This document shows positions 9,379-18,214 of a DNA stretch of 33,386 nt, piece after piece. Position 1 is the first letter of the stretch. Every line of letters starts with the position of its first letter. Made by a program: the position numbers and the translations under genes. The DNA lies in contig JADGDF010000031.1 of the NCBI GenBank assembly GCA_016745055.1, positions 1 to 33,386 of the forward strand, given 5' to 3'. Origin of the DNA: Thiotrichaceae bacterium (lineage in GTDB: Bacteria; Pseudomonadota; Gammaproteobacteria; Beggiatoales; Beggiatoaceae). The notes under the pieces are model-generated. The model was not told the DNA's origin. It did not search any database and was given only the letters and a program-made list of their open reading frames with translations.

Positions 9379-11421
9379 TTATTTAATAACGGGTTTATCG
9401 GCTGTGGCAATTGTTTTGAGTCGATTAATGAGTATTTTCCAATCAACTTGTTGATTGTAGCCAATAACATCAATGCGCGGAATACCTCCCCCTTTAACGA
9501 TATAATAACCACCATTTTTGGCTTCAGCCCCTCGCATATAACAAATTCTATTTCTTAAACGGCAGCCCCAACCCAGTTTTTCATAAGAAAACTCTTCAAA
9601 AAAGCTTAAAATACCTTGAGATAATGAGTTGACTGCGCCACCACCACTGCCAAGGTTCGACAAATTTTCTACCGCTTTCTGGCTGATGGTCAAAGGGAGG
9701 GTATTATTCTTTGGTGTCCCTAAATAAGCGTCAAATGAAACAGGTTGCCAATTCAAAAGCCGTAATCCCTTAAAGTAGCCAGATAAATGACCTTGTACCT
9801 TACCAAATTCTTTATACACATCTGTTAATACACCCAAGTTAATTTTGGTAATATCGACATCTGCCATAAGTTTAGGTCTCCTACTGAAGGGGGATTGTAA
9901 GCTCAATGTATGAATCACCACATCACCTTCAAAGGCTTTAATTAATAGTGCACCACCAATTTTCAATTCTTGGTTACGATAGCTAATGGCAGGAATGACA
10001 CCAGAAATGCGTCCACTGAGCGGTGGCCCATCAAATGCAGTACTCATTGCTTTTAACGAAATAGGACGCAGTGAACCTTTTAAATTCCAGGCTACACTTT
10101 TTTTGCCAAAATTTCTTAAGTGAAAGGAATCAATGTGGGCAGCACCATCTAATATGCTAATGAAAAAAGGTTGTAATAATTGGATATGGTTGGGATTTAA
10201 ATCGGCCTTTAATTGACCTGCGCCTAGCTTAACTTGGGACACCACATGACCGCCGTCCCAGCGTAATTTTGTTGGTAAAATGCGGCTCGCATGATTATGC
10301 CATTGCAATTTTCCTGTGAGATTTTTGATGCCAAAGGTTTTACGATCATTGGTTAAGTTAATCTGGCTTAAATCAGTATCTATGTGGTAGGTATCACCCA
10401 ACAAAGATAAATTGCTTGCCACTGTACCTGTTAGCCCAGTTAATTGGGTATTTTCTAGTAAGCTTGAAAGATAAGCATCATAAAGGGATTTAATTGATGT
10501 TTTTGATAGTTGCAAGGAAAGTTGTTCTACTTTAAATTTTTTACCCAATTTAAAACGACCTGTTCCATTGATTTTAGCTACTCTCTGATGATAAATATAT
10601 AATTGCTCAACATCCAGAGTTTGTTTAGCTAATTTCATAGTAACTGTCATCATCACAGGATAACCGGCTAAATCAATATAAAGAGGATCACTTAAGATTT
10701 CACCAGAACCGATGGTCGTATCTCCCACAATTTTCCAATCATAACGCCTTTGATTAATTTGAACATCAATCCAGGCCGTTAAGTTCTCGCCAGCCTGTGT
10801 GTCACTTAAACTATAATTCAAATTTTGAAATTTACCACTGACCTTAGCTTCCAATCGTTGCTTTTGTTGCTTTAGATTAATGGTTAAATTAGTATGAGCA
10901 CTGACATTTATATTTTTAGGGATATCAATAAAGCGGTTGACTTTCGTTAACAATTTTTCTACTGAAATTTTCTTCAAACTAACCTCTGCTTGCCAATCTT
11001 TGTTAGATAAACGAGCAGTTAGGTCCATTTGTCCGCTGGCAAAAGAAATTTTTTTAGCAGATAAATCAAAGCGTTGAGTTTTAAAATCGTAACTAAAGGA
11101 CAGATTTCTAATTTTCTTATCCAAAACACTATTACTTATTTGCAATTCAGCCGCAGGACAAGAAATTTTGTTCAAAGTGTAATTAGTTTGACGACAATTG
11201 AATTTAAGTTGATTTAAACTATTTTTGAGCGGAGATAACTTAAGGGTTTTAATGCTAAATTGTAAGCCAAGTTTTTTGTTTTTTAAAAAGGTAAGTTGGG
11301 CAACCACGTTTTGAGCTTGCCATCCATCCCCTTGAATGTTGCCTAAACGCAAATCAAGTTTATCAATAGCCACTAGCCAGCTTGGATAACATAAGCAAAT
11401 CAACAGTAGCCCGTATTTCAT
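9379..11421 (-). CDS. Large exported AsmA/YdbH-like protein
   Basis: This 680-residue protein has an N-terminal signal peptide or anchor (residues 1-18, LLLICLCYPSWLVA). The rest is rich in alternating beta-strand pattern with recurring amphipathic strands and few helices. This is the look of AsmA/TamB/YdbH proteins that form periplasmic grooves carrying phospholipids between membranes. The C-terminal third is the most distinctive: FDGPPLSGRISGVIPAISYR (about 465-485), then GWGCRLRNRICYMRG and GGYYIVKGGGIPRIDVIGYN. I associate this ending with YdbH-like proteins, from memory rather than a search. Three or four Cys near the ends could form disulfides. A lipid-transport role is inference. The neighbouring gspE may be unrelated. 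Confidence 0.55.
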   Translation of the reverse strand: MKYGLLLICLCYPSWLVAIDKLDLRLGNIQGDGWQAQNVVAQLTFLKNKKLGLQFSIKTLKLSPLKNSLNQLKFNCRQTNYTLNKISCPAAELQISNSVLDKKIRNLSFSYDFKTQRFDLSAKKISFASGQMDLTARLSNKDWQAEVSLKKISVEKLLTKVNRFIDIPKNINVSAHTNLTINLKQQKQRLEAKVSGKFQNLNYSLSDTQAGENLTAWIDVQINQRRYDWKIVGDTTIGSGEILSDPLYIDLAGYPVMMTVTMKLAKQTLDVEQLYIYHQRVAKINGTGRFKLGKKFKVEQLSLQLSKTSIKSLYDAYLSSLLENTQLTGLTGTVASNLSLLGDTYHIDTDLSQINLTNDRKTFGIKNLTGKLQWHNHASRILPTKLRWDGGHVVSQVKLGAGQLKADLNPNHIQLLQPFFISILDGAAHIDSFHLRNFGKKSVAWNLKGSLRPISLKAMSTAFDGPPLSGRISGVIPAISYRNQELKIGGALLIKAFEGDVVIHTLSLQSPFSRRPKLMADVDITKINLGVLTDVYKEFGKVQGHLSGYFKGLRLLNWQPVSFDAYLGTPKNNTLPLTISQKAVENLSNLGSGGGAVNSLSQGILSFFEEFSYEKLGWGCRLRNRICYMRGAEAKNGGYYIVKGGGIPRIDVIGYNQQVDWKILINRLKTIATADKPVIK

Positions 11422-11619
11422 GGTGAATCAGTCTTTATACATTTTGACGATGATTTTCCGATAATATTCTATTCCACCTGTTTCTACCTATAAAGTCAAG
11501 ACATTGTTTGTTTAATATTTTAAACAATTGTCCTAGAATGAAAAATATTGTACCCATTGTGTAGCTAAGTTAGCGTTATTAAGCACAGTAACTAAACTTA
11601 GGTACGAGCACTAAATATG

Positions 11620-12810
11620 CTATAAATACACTACTTTTCCCCAAGGCACTTTACTTTTTCCTTTTACTAACCAAATAACTGGATAATGGTTAGGTTCCTG
11701 GGGAAAGACACCTTGCGCGTCCGTAAAATAAATCAGTAATTCTGGTGTTTGTCCCAGCTTATTAAGATAATCAAATGCAGGTCTAAAATCAGTTCCTCCC
11801 CCACCTTTAAATTGTTTGGGCGCAGAAAAATCTTCCCAAGGTTCGTAAAACCAAGGGCTGTCTTCCGTTAATTTATCATCACAGGCAAATAAAGCGATTG
11901 TTGCTCGTAATTGCCCTTTTAATGCATTAATTTCAGATAAAAATGCCTTTATTTCAGCATTGCTAATCGAACCACTAATATCCAGAACAATGACAATATT
12001 GATTTGCCCACTGCGCAAACTTGGGTAAATTGCATTGCCTTCACGACGGGAGGGTCGCATATAAGTGTAATCATCCTTCGCAGTCATACTTAAATAACTT
12101 GCTAATAATGCTTGCCAAGGCAATTGTGGCTGCAAAAAGTGATCAACAATTCGAGCCATTGCTCCTTGTAATTTTCCTGCTTGGAATGCTTGCTGTGCAG
12201 CGCCAACTAAGCGTTGTTGCCATTGTACTGCCAAAGTCTGTTTTTCTGTTTCACTTAATGGCGGAGGTTGAGTTTTTTGTATTTGTTGACCGCCAGTATT
12301 ATTTGGGTCAGATTGTTGAGTACTTGGAAGCGCTACTTGGTTGGGTTGACTATTTTGCTGTTCATCATAGACATGTTTGTCCATTGGCTTATCATCATTA
12401 TTCTCATCAATGAGAGGATAGATTTCTTCAGCCGTCATGCCTTCGTGTTCGTCAAAAATCAATACGCCGGGAGGTGGACTTAAACCATCTTGTAGTAGTA
12501 ATGGGTTAATTGCATAATCGCACGCTAAATCCCAACGTTGTTTTTGGCGATGCTGCCGACGGGCAAAATGAGACAATCCACAATGTAAAGCTTCATGTGC
12601 AAGTACAAATTGGGTTTGTTCAGAACTTAATGCAGCTACGTAATGAGGATTGTAGTAAAAACACCGCGCATCTGTTGCAACGGTTTGACACCATTTAGGA
12701 TCGGCTTCAACCATGGGCAAACGCAGCACGAGTACCCCTAAAAAGGGTTTATCTAAAATGAGTTTGGTACGAGCTGCAATCAATTTATTATTTATTTCTT
12801 TTGCTATCAT
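11620..12810 (-). CDS. VWA-like/HExxH putative metallopeptidase (DUF2201 family)
   Basis: The 396-residue protein has two parts. The N-terminal half carries an HExxH zinc motif (LAHEALHCGLSH, His72-Glu73-His76) and a following WDLACDYAIN segment (His/Asp/Ala-rich helix) typical of DUF2201. A Gln/Pro/Asn-rich linker (about 135-185) leads to a C-terminal VWA-like domain whose metal-ion site is DISGS (277-281). This is preceded by MRPSRREG and followed by GGGGTDFRPAF and IYFTDAQG. Family members are normally encoded next to a MoxR-type AAA+ ATPase and are thought to act together in protein-complex remodelling. No such ATPase is visible in this window. The start ATG is at 12810 with AAAGAA upstream. 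The assignment is good; the substrate is unknown. Confidence 0.78.
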   Translation of the reverse strand: MIAKEINNKLIAARTKLILDKPFLGVLVLRLPMVEADPKWCQTVATDARCFYYNPHYVAALSSEQTQFVLAHEALHCGLSHFARRQHRQKQRWDLACDYAINPLLLQDGLSPPPGVLIFDEHEGMTAEEIYPLIDENNDDKPMDKHVYDEQQNSQPNQVALPSTQQSDPNNTGGQQIQKTQPPPLSETEKQTLAVQWQQRLVGAAQQAFQAGKLQGAMARIVDHFLQPQLPWQALLASYLSMTAKDDYTYMRPSRREGNAIYPSLRSGQINIVIVLDISGSISNAEIKAFLSEINALKGQLRATIALFACDDKLTEDSPWFYEPWEDFSAPKQFKGGGGTDFRPAFDYLNKLGQTPELLIYFTDAQGVFPQEPNHYPVIWLVKGKSKVPWGKVVYL

Positions 12811-13124
12811 CGCGTTCTTTCATGGCTTGCATTCACTTTTACACTTCATACCATATTATATGATACATCTAGCTGGCATTGAAAATATATTACTTTTCCT
12901 ATGTATACTCAAGGCTAATCATGTCGACAATGCTTTATTATAGGTTTTTCCTGCCACGCGCCGCGCGGCAAAATTTAGAGCTTTGGTTTTGGCATGCGAA
13001 GGTATATTTTCAATTTTAACAATGACTATTACAAAAAACAGAAGCCTCGAACTTGTAAGCAAGTCGAGGCTATCTTTCTTGTGATTATGCACTCATTTCA
13101 GCATAATAATGTAGAATATAAAAA
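12811..13124. other. Intergenic spacer between thiolase and VWA gene
   Basis: No gene is visible in this 314-base stretch. It contains the thiolase terminator at 13043-13071, a GC-rich hairpin at 12952-12970 (tgccacgcg/cgcggca, unusual in this AT-rich region, without a T tract) and presumably the promoter of the leftward VWA gene between 12811 and about 12940. Confidence 0.5.
13043..13071 (-). terminator. Rho-independent terminator of the thiolase gene
   Basis: A near-perfect stem (agcctcg...cgaggct extended by acttg/caagt, loop taag) has one bulged base. On the minus strand it is followed by ttctgttttttgt. It lies about 55 bases after the thiolase stop. The plus-strand side also has tatctttctt, so it may be weakly bidirectional. 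Confidence 0.75.
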
Positions 13125-14303
13125 TTATCTTTCAATGGCTAAAGCAACTCCTTGACCACCACCAATACACAGTGTAGCCAATCCTTTTTTAGCGTCTTGA
13201 CGTTGCATTTCATGAAGTAAATCGACCAAAATTCTTGCGCCTGATGCGCCAATTGGATGTCCAAGTGCAATGGCACCACCATTTACATTTACTTTGGACA
13301 AATCCCATCCTAATTCTCTATTCACAGAGATAGCTTGTGCTGCAAAAGCTTCATTGGCCTCAATTAAATCTAAATCATCCACTGTCCAGCCTGCTTTCTC
13401 CAAACATTTACGAGTGGCTGGAATCGGGCCAGTACCCATAATTTTAGGATCAACCCCTGCATTGGCATAAGAAACAATTTTTGCCATCGGAGTAATACCC
13501 AGTGCTTTGGCCTTACTTTCTTTCATCAAGACAACTGCGGCGGCACCATCATTAATTCCAGATGCATTACCTGGGGTGACACTTCCTGTTTTTGCAAAGG
13601 CAGGTCTTAGTTTAGCTAAGGATTCAGCCGTAGTGCCATGACGTGGAAATTCATCTTCTTTAAAAATAATAGGGTCTTTTTTGCGCTGTGGAATTTCAAT
13701 TGGCACAATTTGATCGGCAAATTTATCTACTTTTTGCGCAGCTTCAGCTTTTTGTTGAGATTGTGCTGAAAATTCATCTTGTTCTTCGCGGCTAATTTTA
13801 AATTGTTCTGCAATATTTTCTGCTGTACATCCCATATGATAGTTATTAAAGACATCCCACAAACCATCTGTAATCATACTGTCTTGCATTGACCAATCGC
13901 CCATTTTCATACCTTGGCGAGATTTTGGTAGCACATGTGGTGACATCGTCATATTCTCTTGACCACCTGCAATAATAATATCAGCATCTTCACAACGGAT
14001 GGCTTGTGCCGCTAAATGGACGGCTTTAAGACCACTACCACAGAGCTTGTTAATGGTCATTGCAGGTGTTTCTACGGGTAATCCTGCATTTAAAGAAGCC
14101 TGACGTGCTGGATTTTGCCCCATACCAGCGGTCAAAACCTGTCCTAAAATGACTTCATCAATTTGTTCAGGGCTTAAATTTGATTTTTTTAATAAATATT
14201 CTATAACTTTTGCCCCAAGGGTATGGGCTGGAATATTGGCCAATTGACCGTTAAAATTTCCTACCGCAGTGCGGGCTGCGGCGACTATTACGATGTTTTC
14301 CAT
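13125..14303 (-). CDS. phaA: Acetyl-CoA acetyltransferase (thiolase)
   Basis: The enzyme condenses two acetyl-CoA to acetoacetyl-CoA, or runs the reverse thiolysis, in the cytoplasm. At 392 residues it has standard biosynthetic-thiolase length. Catalytic residues are visible: Cys88 in [14 protein letters not shown], His349 in [13 protein letters not shown] and Cys379 in [18 protein letters not shown] near residue 317 is also typical. The sequence resembles PhaA/AtoB enzymes, so a role in polyhydroxybutyrate synthesis is plausible, but no phaB or phaC is adjacent and atoB would fit equally well. The gene is monocistronic, with a strong terminator downstream. The ATG start fits the family N-terminus ([12 protein letters not shown]). 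Confidence 0.88.
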   Translation of the reverse strand: MENIVIVAAARTAVGNFNGQLANIPAHTLGAKVIEYLLKKSNLSPEQIDEVILGQVLTAGMGQNPARQASLNAGLPVETPAMTINKLCGSGLKAVHLAAQAIRCEDADIIIAGGQENMTMSPHVLPKSRQGMKMGDWSMQDSMITDGLWDVFNNYHMGCTAENIAEQFKISREEQDEFSAQSQQKAEAAQKVDKFADQIVPIEIPQRKKDPIIFKEDEFPRHGTTAESLAKLRPAFAKTGSVTPGNASGINDGAAAVVLMKESKAKALGITPMAKIVSYANAGVDPKIMGTGPIPATRKCLEKAGWTVDDLDLIEANEAFAAQAISVNRELGWDLSKVNVNGGAIALGHPIGASGARILVDLLHEMQRQDAKKGLATLCIGGGQGVALAIER

Positions 14304-14460
14304 TAATTAATCTCATGACGTTGCATTGCACAAATTATACTATCATATTTTTTTCAAGATAGCATTCACAACCTTTCCAAATATAAATTTTCCACTATTG
14401 AAACTTTTTCAATATAAAAAATAATGTTTTTTTTTAGTACCCAATTTTAAACACTTTGAC

Positions 14461-14466
14461 TATAAT
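14461..14466 (+). promoter_or_regulatory. Candidate -10 box of the HD-domain gene
   Basis: A perfect TATAAT lies 33 bases before the preferred ATG at 14499; no good -35 box is seen. A transcript starting near 14473 would leave the TTG at 14475 without a leader, which argues for the ATG at 14499 preceded by AAGG. Confidence 0.4.
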
Positions 14467-14498
14467 GGAGGAAATTGAAAGTTGTTAAGGTCATTTTC

Positions 14499-15344
14499 AT
14501 GTTTAATCCCACTGAACGCATTATTGATGGTTTTGTTGAACAACTAGAAAAAGCCTATCGTCGTAATTACGGTAATTTAGAAGCGGCTAATGGCTCAATT
14601 ATCGCTTGGGCAGGTCGCATGGCATTGGAACATTTTGCTAATAGCGATGCGCTTTATCATAATATGGAACACACGATTATGGTCACTTTGGTTGGACAAG
14701 AAATCCTCCGAGGTAAACATATTCGAGAAGGGGGAGTTTCCCATCGTGATTGGTTGAATTTCATTATTTCGTTGCTGTGCCATGACATTGGTCACATTCG
14801 TGGTATTTGTCGTGATGATGGCGAAGGTTATTACACCACAGGGATTGGAGAACAAAAAGTATCTTTGCCTATTGGTGCAACTGATGCTTCCATGTCTCCT
14901 TATCATGTTGATCGCGGCAAATTGTTTATTCGAGAACGATTTGGAGGTAATCCCGTTATCGATGCAGAAGTTATTGCGGCTAATATTGAACTCACCCGTT
15001 TTCCTGTGCCTGATGACACCGATCATCAAGAAACAGCTTCTTATCCAGGCTTAGTCCGCTCGGCAGATTTAATTGGTCAATTAGCTGATCCTCATTATAT
15101 GCGTAAGTTGCCAGCTTTATTCTATGAATTCCAAGAAACGGGTATCAATCAAAAGTTGGGTTATACCACGCCTTTAGATTTACGCACGAGTTATCCATCA
15201 TTTTATTGGAATATGGTTAGCCATTATATTCAAGATGCCTTGGTTTATTTACGAGTAACGCAAGAAGGCAAACAGTGGATTGCAAATTTGTATTCGCATG
15301 TATTTGCCTCAGAACATAAAGAGCTTGGCAATATTGGTGCATAA
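14499..15344 (+). CDS. HD-domain metal-dependent phosphohydrolase
   Basis: This is an HD-superfamily protein of 281 residues from the ATG at 14499. That start is preferred because AAGG sits eight bases upstream, whereas a TTG at 14475 lies only two bases after GGAGGA and beside the candidate -10 box. Metal ligands are visible in ALYHNMEHT (His54, His58), in CHDIGH (His95-Asp96, His99) and in an Asp in RSADLIGQLADP. It resembles a conserved group, common in cyanobacteria, with the signature YHNxEHTxMVTLVGQEILRG. The group's substrate is not known to me; HD enzymes hydrolyse phosphomonoesters or cyclic nucleotides. A membrane-protein gene follows after 26 bases with its own ribosome-binding site, so the two are probably co-transcribed. 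Confidence 0.78.
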   Translation: MFNPTERIIDGFVEQLEKAYRRNYGNLEAANGSIIAWAGRMALEHFANSDALYHNMEHTIMVTLVGQEILRGKHIREGGVSHRDWLNFIISLLCHDIGHIRGICRDDGEGYYTTGIGEQKVSLPIGATDASMSPYHVDRGKLFIRERFGGNPVIDAEVIAANIELTRFPVPDDTDHQETASYPGLVRSADLIGQLADPHYMRKLPALFYEFQETGINQKLGYTTPLDLRTSYPSFYWNMVSHYIQDALVYLRVTQEGKQWIANLYSHVFASEHKELGNIGA

Positions 15345-15370
15345 TTTACTTAACCCTTGGAGAGTAATCA

Positions 15371-16093
15371 TTGGAACTGCGCACCTTACTAAGTAAACTT
15401 GCTTTTCCACTGTTTATTTTAATGTTATTTTTTGTGGTGACAACCTTTTTAGCATTTTTCACCCAAGACGCGCATTGGAACCGGTTTTTAGGTCTAAATT
15501 GGCATCGCATATTCCAATTATTAGATATGCGCACGGAGCAATCTGTGGCCACCTGGTTCTCAAGCACTATATTTCTGGCGACAGCTTTGAGTTTCACCGT
15601 ATTAGGGTGGGGAAACTTTTCTCATCCAACTATTTCACCGATGACTCGGTTAATCTTCCGTTTAACTGCGATGGGTGCTTGTGTTATTTCTGCTGATGAA
15701 GTCGGTGGCGTTCATGAAACCGTTGGCAAACGAGTTGGTGATATTATCAATCAAGCAGCTCAAATGCCACTTGATGAAAAAGGATTTTCTTGGATAGTTG
15801 TTTTTGCGCCAATAGCTTTAGTCTGCTTATCTTGGTTAGGTTATGCTTTACGTAAACTCATCGTCCCACTTGCACCAAAATTACGTAACCAATTGTACGT
15901 TGTGTTGTGGACCGCATTAATTTGTTTACCCTCAGTATTTTTCTGGGAAGCCTTGGCAGGATATTTTGATTATCAGGGATTGATTGCCGAAAAAGAGTTA
16001 ATTTTTTTGTGTCTTGAAGAAACCAGTGAAGTATTGGGTATGTATTGCCTATTTTTAATAGCAACAGTGATGGCTAGGGTTTATCGTTTGTAA
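15371..16093 (+). CDS. Polytopic membrane protein with acidic/His motif
   Basis: The 240-residue protein starts at a TTG at 15371. GGAGAG six bases upstream and the absence of a nearby in-frame ATG support this start. About six hydrophobic segments are visible (near 10-32, 55-76, 90-106, 137-157, 173-192, 212-236). Two charged motifs lie at or inside membrane segments: SADEVGGVHE (about 107-116) and EETSEVLGMY (about 215-224). I have the impression that similar DE...HE and EE..E..G pairs recur in uncharacterised bacterial membrane proteins. Such buried Asp/Glu/His residues could bind a metal and make it an intramembrane hydrolase, but that is inference. It is probably co-transcribed with the HD phosphohydrolase. 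It converges on the UDP-glucose dehydrogenase gene, with a palindrome between. Confidence 0.65.
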   Translation: MELRTLLSKLAFPLFILMLFFVVTTFLAFFTQDAHWNRFLGLNWHRIFQLLDMRTEQSVATWFSSTIFLATALSFTVLGWGNFSHPTISPMTRLIFRLTAMGACVISADEVGGVHETVGKRVGDIINQAAQMPLDEKGFSWIVVFAPIALVCLSWLGYALRKLIVPLAPKLRNQLYVVLWTALICLPSVFFWEALAGYFDYQGLIAEKELIFLCLEETSEVLGMYCLFLIATVMARVYRL

Positions 16094-16133
16094 GTTGCCT
16101 CTTAGGAACGGGAACTAAATAAAATCAGAAACA

Positions 16134-16166
16134 AGACCTGGCAGGTTTTAAAAACTTGCCAGGTCT
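16134..16166 (-). terminator. Palindrome between convergent genes, likely terminator
   Basis: A 33-base near-perfect palindrome (arms agacctggcaggtttt and its complement with one or two mismatches) lies 43 bases past the ugd stop. On the minus strand the run ttgtttctgattttatt follows, so it can terminate ugd. Palindromes with this tggcaggt core also occur as dispersed repeats in other genomes, so it may be a REP-like element recruited as a terminator. Confidence 0.6.
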
Positions 16167-16208
16167 GATTGAAAACTTATGGAAGTTATTTAATTCCTGC
16201 TTAAATTA

Positions 16209-17558
16209 TCAACTTTTTCCTAGCCCAATACCCTCATATCGCGAAATGGTATTTTTGTTTAACATTCTACGACCATCAATCACTAAAGGTGGATTGGGTA
16301 ACTTTGCCAATAATTCAGGTAACTGTTCAAATATCGGCCAACGAGTAATTAATAAAATAGCATCTACGTCTGTGATGACGTCTTCTAAACTTTGGCAAAG
16401 TGTGATGTTCATTTGACTGAGAAAATCGGGCAAGTGTTTGAAAATAGGATCAAATAGTTTGATTTGTGCTTGTGATTCAATCAATGTTTGGGCAATAGGA
16501 AGTGTGGGCGATTCTCTGACATCATCCGTATCTGGCTTAAAGGCTAAACCTAATAAAGCCACTTTTAAATTAGCCAATTCTGGAAAATGTTTTTTCAATA
16601 ACTTGATTAGTTGGTAAGGCTGTTGAGCATTTATCGTCATGACCGCGTCAAGCAAAGGCATGGGTGTAGCTGCTTTTTCGCCATATGCAATGAGTGCTTT
16701 GACATCTTTTGGAAAACAACTGCCTCCAAATCCACACCCTGCTTCAAGGTAAGTAGTGACATGAGGTGTAATTCTTTCACCTGTCGCTAAAATAGGACTA
16801 ATGCGTTTATCTAAATGCATTGCGCCAGTAACTTCCGTCACATCTATTCCACCAATGGCAACACATAAATTAGCTATTTCATTGGAAAAAGAAATCAAAG
16901 TAGCTAACAATGAATTCGAAGCATATTTGATCATTTCAGCCGTTTTATTGTTAGTGGCAATTTTGTCTACTCCTTTAAAAACACTGTACAACTCAAATAA
17001 TAAGTCAGTACTTTTTTTATCCATCCCCCCAAAAACAATGCGATCTGGTGACATAAAATCTTCAACAGCATTGCCTTCTCGTAAAAACTCAGGGTTCATG
17101 CCCACACCAAAATCTTGGCCTGCTTGTTTACCTGAACTTTGTTCCAACGCAGGTAACACGACTTCATCCGTTGTGCCAGGCACAACAGTACTTTTGACTA
17201 CAACCAAGTGGTAACTAGATTTATGGCGTAAACACCCACCAATGGCTTGTGAAACAGCTTCTATGTATTGTAAATCAATGGCCTGTGTTTCTTCGTTAAA
17301 TGGTGTACCTACAGCAATGAGGGATATATCACTGTGTTGAATTGCCGCATTTAAATCAGTAGTGGCTGACAAGTTGCGATGAATGTTTTTGGTGAGTAAT
17401 TCATTTAAACCACGTTCATAAATGGGGGAAATTCCTTGATTAATTTGGTCAATCTTTGTTGATAACTGATCAACGCAAATAACTTGATGTCCTTTTTCTG
17501 CCAAACATATGCCTGACACTAAACCAACGTATCCAGTACCAATGACTGATATTTTCAT
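16209..17558 (-). CDS. ugd: UDP-glucose 6-dehydrogenase (nucleotide sugar dehydrogenase)
   Basis: The enzyme oxidises UDP-glucose to UDP-glucuronate with two NAD+, supplying acidic sugars for exopolysaccharide or LPS. From the ATG at 17558 it has 449 residues; a TTG six bases earlier is less likely because MKISVIGTGYVG is the usual N-terminus. Visible features are the NAD-binding GTGYVG (7-12), VKSTVVPGTT (121-130), NPEFLREGNAVEDF (155-168), Lys211 in EMIKYASNS, catalytic Cys281 in GCGFGGSCFPKD, and the C-terminal GLAFKPDTDDVRESP. A GDP-mannose dehydrogenase of the same fold cannot be excluded. No other sugar-nucleotide gene is adjacent, although a deacetylase remnant lies at the left end of the window. 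Confidence 0.87.
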   Translation of the reverse strand: MKISVIGTGYVGLVSGICLAEKGHQVICVDQLSTKIDQINQGISPIYERGLNELLTKNIHRNLSATTDLNAAIQHSDISLIAVGTPFNEETQAIDLQYIEAVSQAIGGCLRHKSSYHLVVVKSTVVPGTTDEVVLPALEQSSGKQAGQDFGVGMNPEFLREGNAVEDFMSPDRIVFGGMDKKSTDLLFELYSVFKGVDKIATNNKTAEMIKYASNSLLATLISFSNEIANLCVAIGGIDVTEVTGAMHLDKRISPILATGERITPHVTTYLEAGCGFGGSCFPKDVKALIAYGEKAATPMPLLDAVMTINAQQPYQLIKLLKKHFPELANLKVALLGLAFKPDTDDVRESPTLPIAQTLIESQAQIKLFDPIFKHLPDFLSQMNITLCQSLEDVITDVDAILLITRWPIFEQLPELLAKLPNPPLVIDGRRMLNKNTISRYEGIGLGKS

Positions 17559-17696
17559 AAGCAATATTTCTTTTTATTTATAAGGTATTATTTATCAACT
17601 GAAAAGTAGTAATGGCTAGTAGTGCATTATTCTTCCACACAAGGCCAATAAATTTGGCAAACACAAAATTGCTTTGCAAGATAAACGCAGTATCAA

Positions 17697-18149
17697 CTAC
17701 CAACAGCTAATTTCAATAATTTTTGAAGTTGAATGTATTTTTTCATAGCATTGCTTTAATTCATCGTAAGCTTCTTCATCAAAGCATCCTTTTGCACATT
17801 TAGCCATGATTTGGATATAAGGCTTCCAGTTAATTTCCCCTTCAATGTAATGTGAATTGTCAAAGCGGAGTATTGAAGAAATCTTGTCAGTCGAGGGCTT
17901 GTAACTATCCAATACACATTGTCGATAGACCTTGTTATTGCCTGGGCTGGTCTCAAAATTTTGATTACATAAGAAGATATTTTGTAAGGCATTGACTGCT
18001 TTGGGTGATTTTTCACAAGCCAGAATTTTCTGTGCGCAGGCATTCGAATCCAATGTTTTCTGGTGAGCATCCTCTTGGGCATGTACAGCAGGTACATAAA
18101 GTAAAATAGGGCATAAGAACCAAATTAAGTAATTTAAAATTTTAAACAT
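17697..18149 (-). CDS. Small exported Cys-rich protein, hypothetical
   Basis: I do not recognise this 150-residue protein. Residues 1-24 form a clear signal peptide (LIWFLCPILLYVPAVHA, cleavage before QEDAH). The mature part carries eight cysteines in an even pattern: two near the start (ACAQKILAC), LCN, RQC, then CAKGC, QC and a final CW. Four disulfides in a small helical periplasmic protein are plausible. CAKGC could alternatively bind a metal, but no CxxCH haem motif is present. It lies 65 bases downstream of the small membrane protein at 18215 on the same strand and could belong to the kinase transcript. Confidence 0.6.
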   Translation of the reverse strand: MFKILNYLIWFLCPILLYVPAVHAQEDAHQKTLDSNACAQKILACEKSPKAVNALQNIFLCNQNFETSPGNNKVYRQCVLDSYKPSTDKISSILRFDNSHYIEGEINWKPYIQIMAKCAKGCFDEEAYDELKQCYEKIHSTSKIIEISCW

Positions 18150-18214
18150 TAAAGACTATCCTTTTAAAAGTTTGAACCGAATTTTAGAGTGGCATCAGGA
18201 ATAATGATAAATCA

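Noticed and set aside
12952..12970. GC-rich hairpin considered as a terminator
   Set aside because: No T run follows on either strand, and the loop geometry shortens the stem; listed only as a spacer feature.
17756..18097. Second minus-strand frame of 113 residues overlapping the Cys-rich exported protein
   Set aside because: The alternative frame has a clear signal peptide and ordered cysteines; this one has neither and is a shadow.
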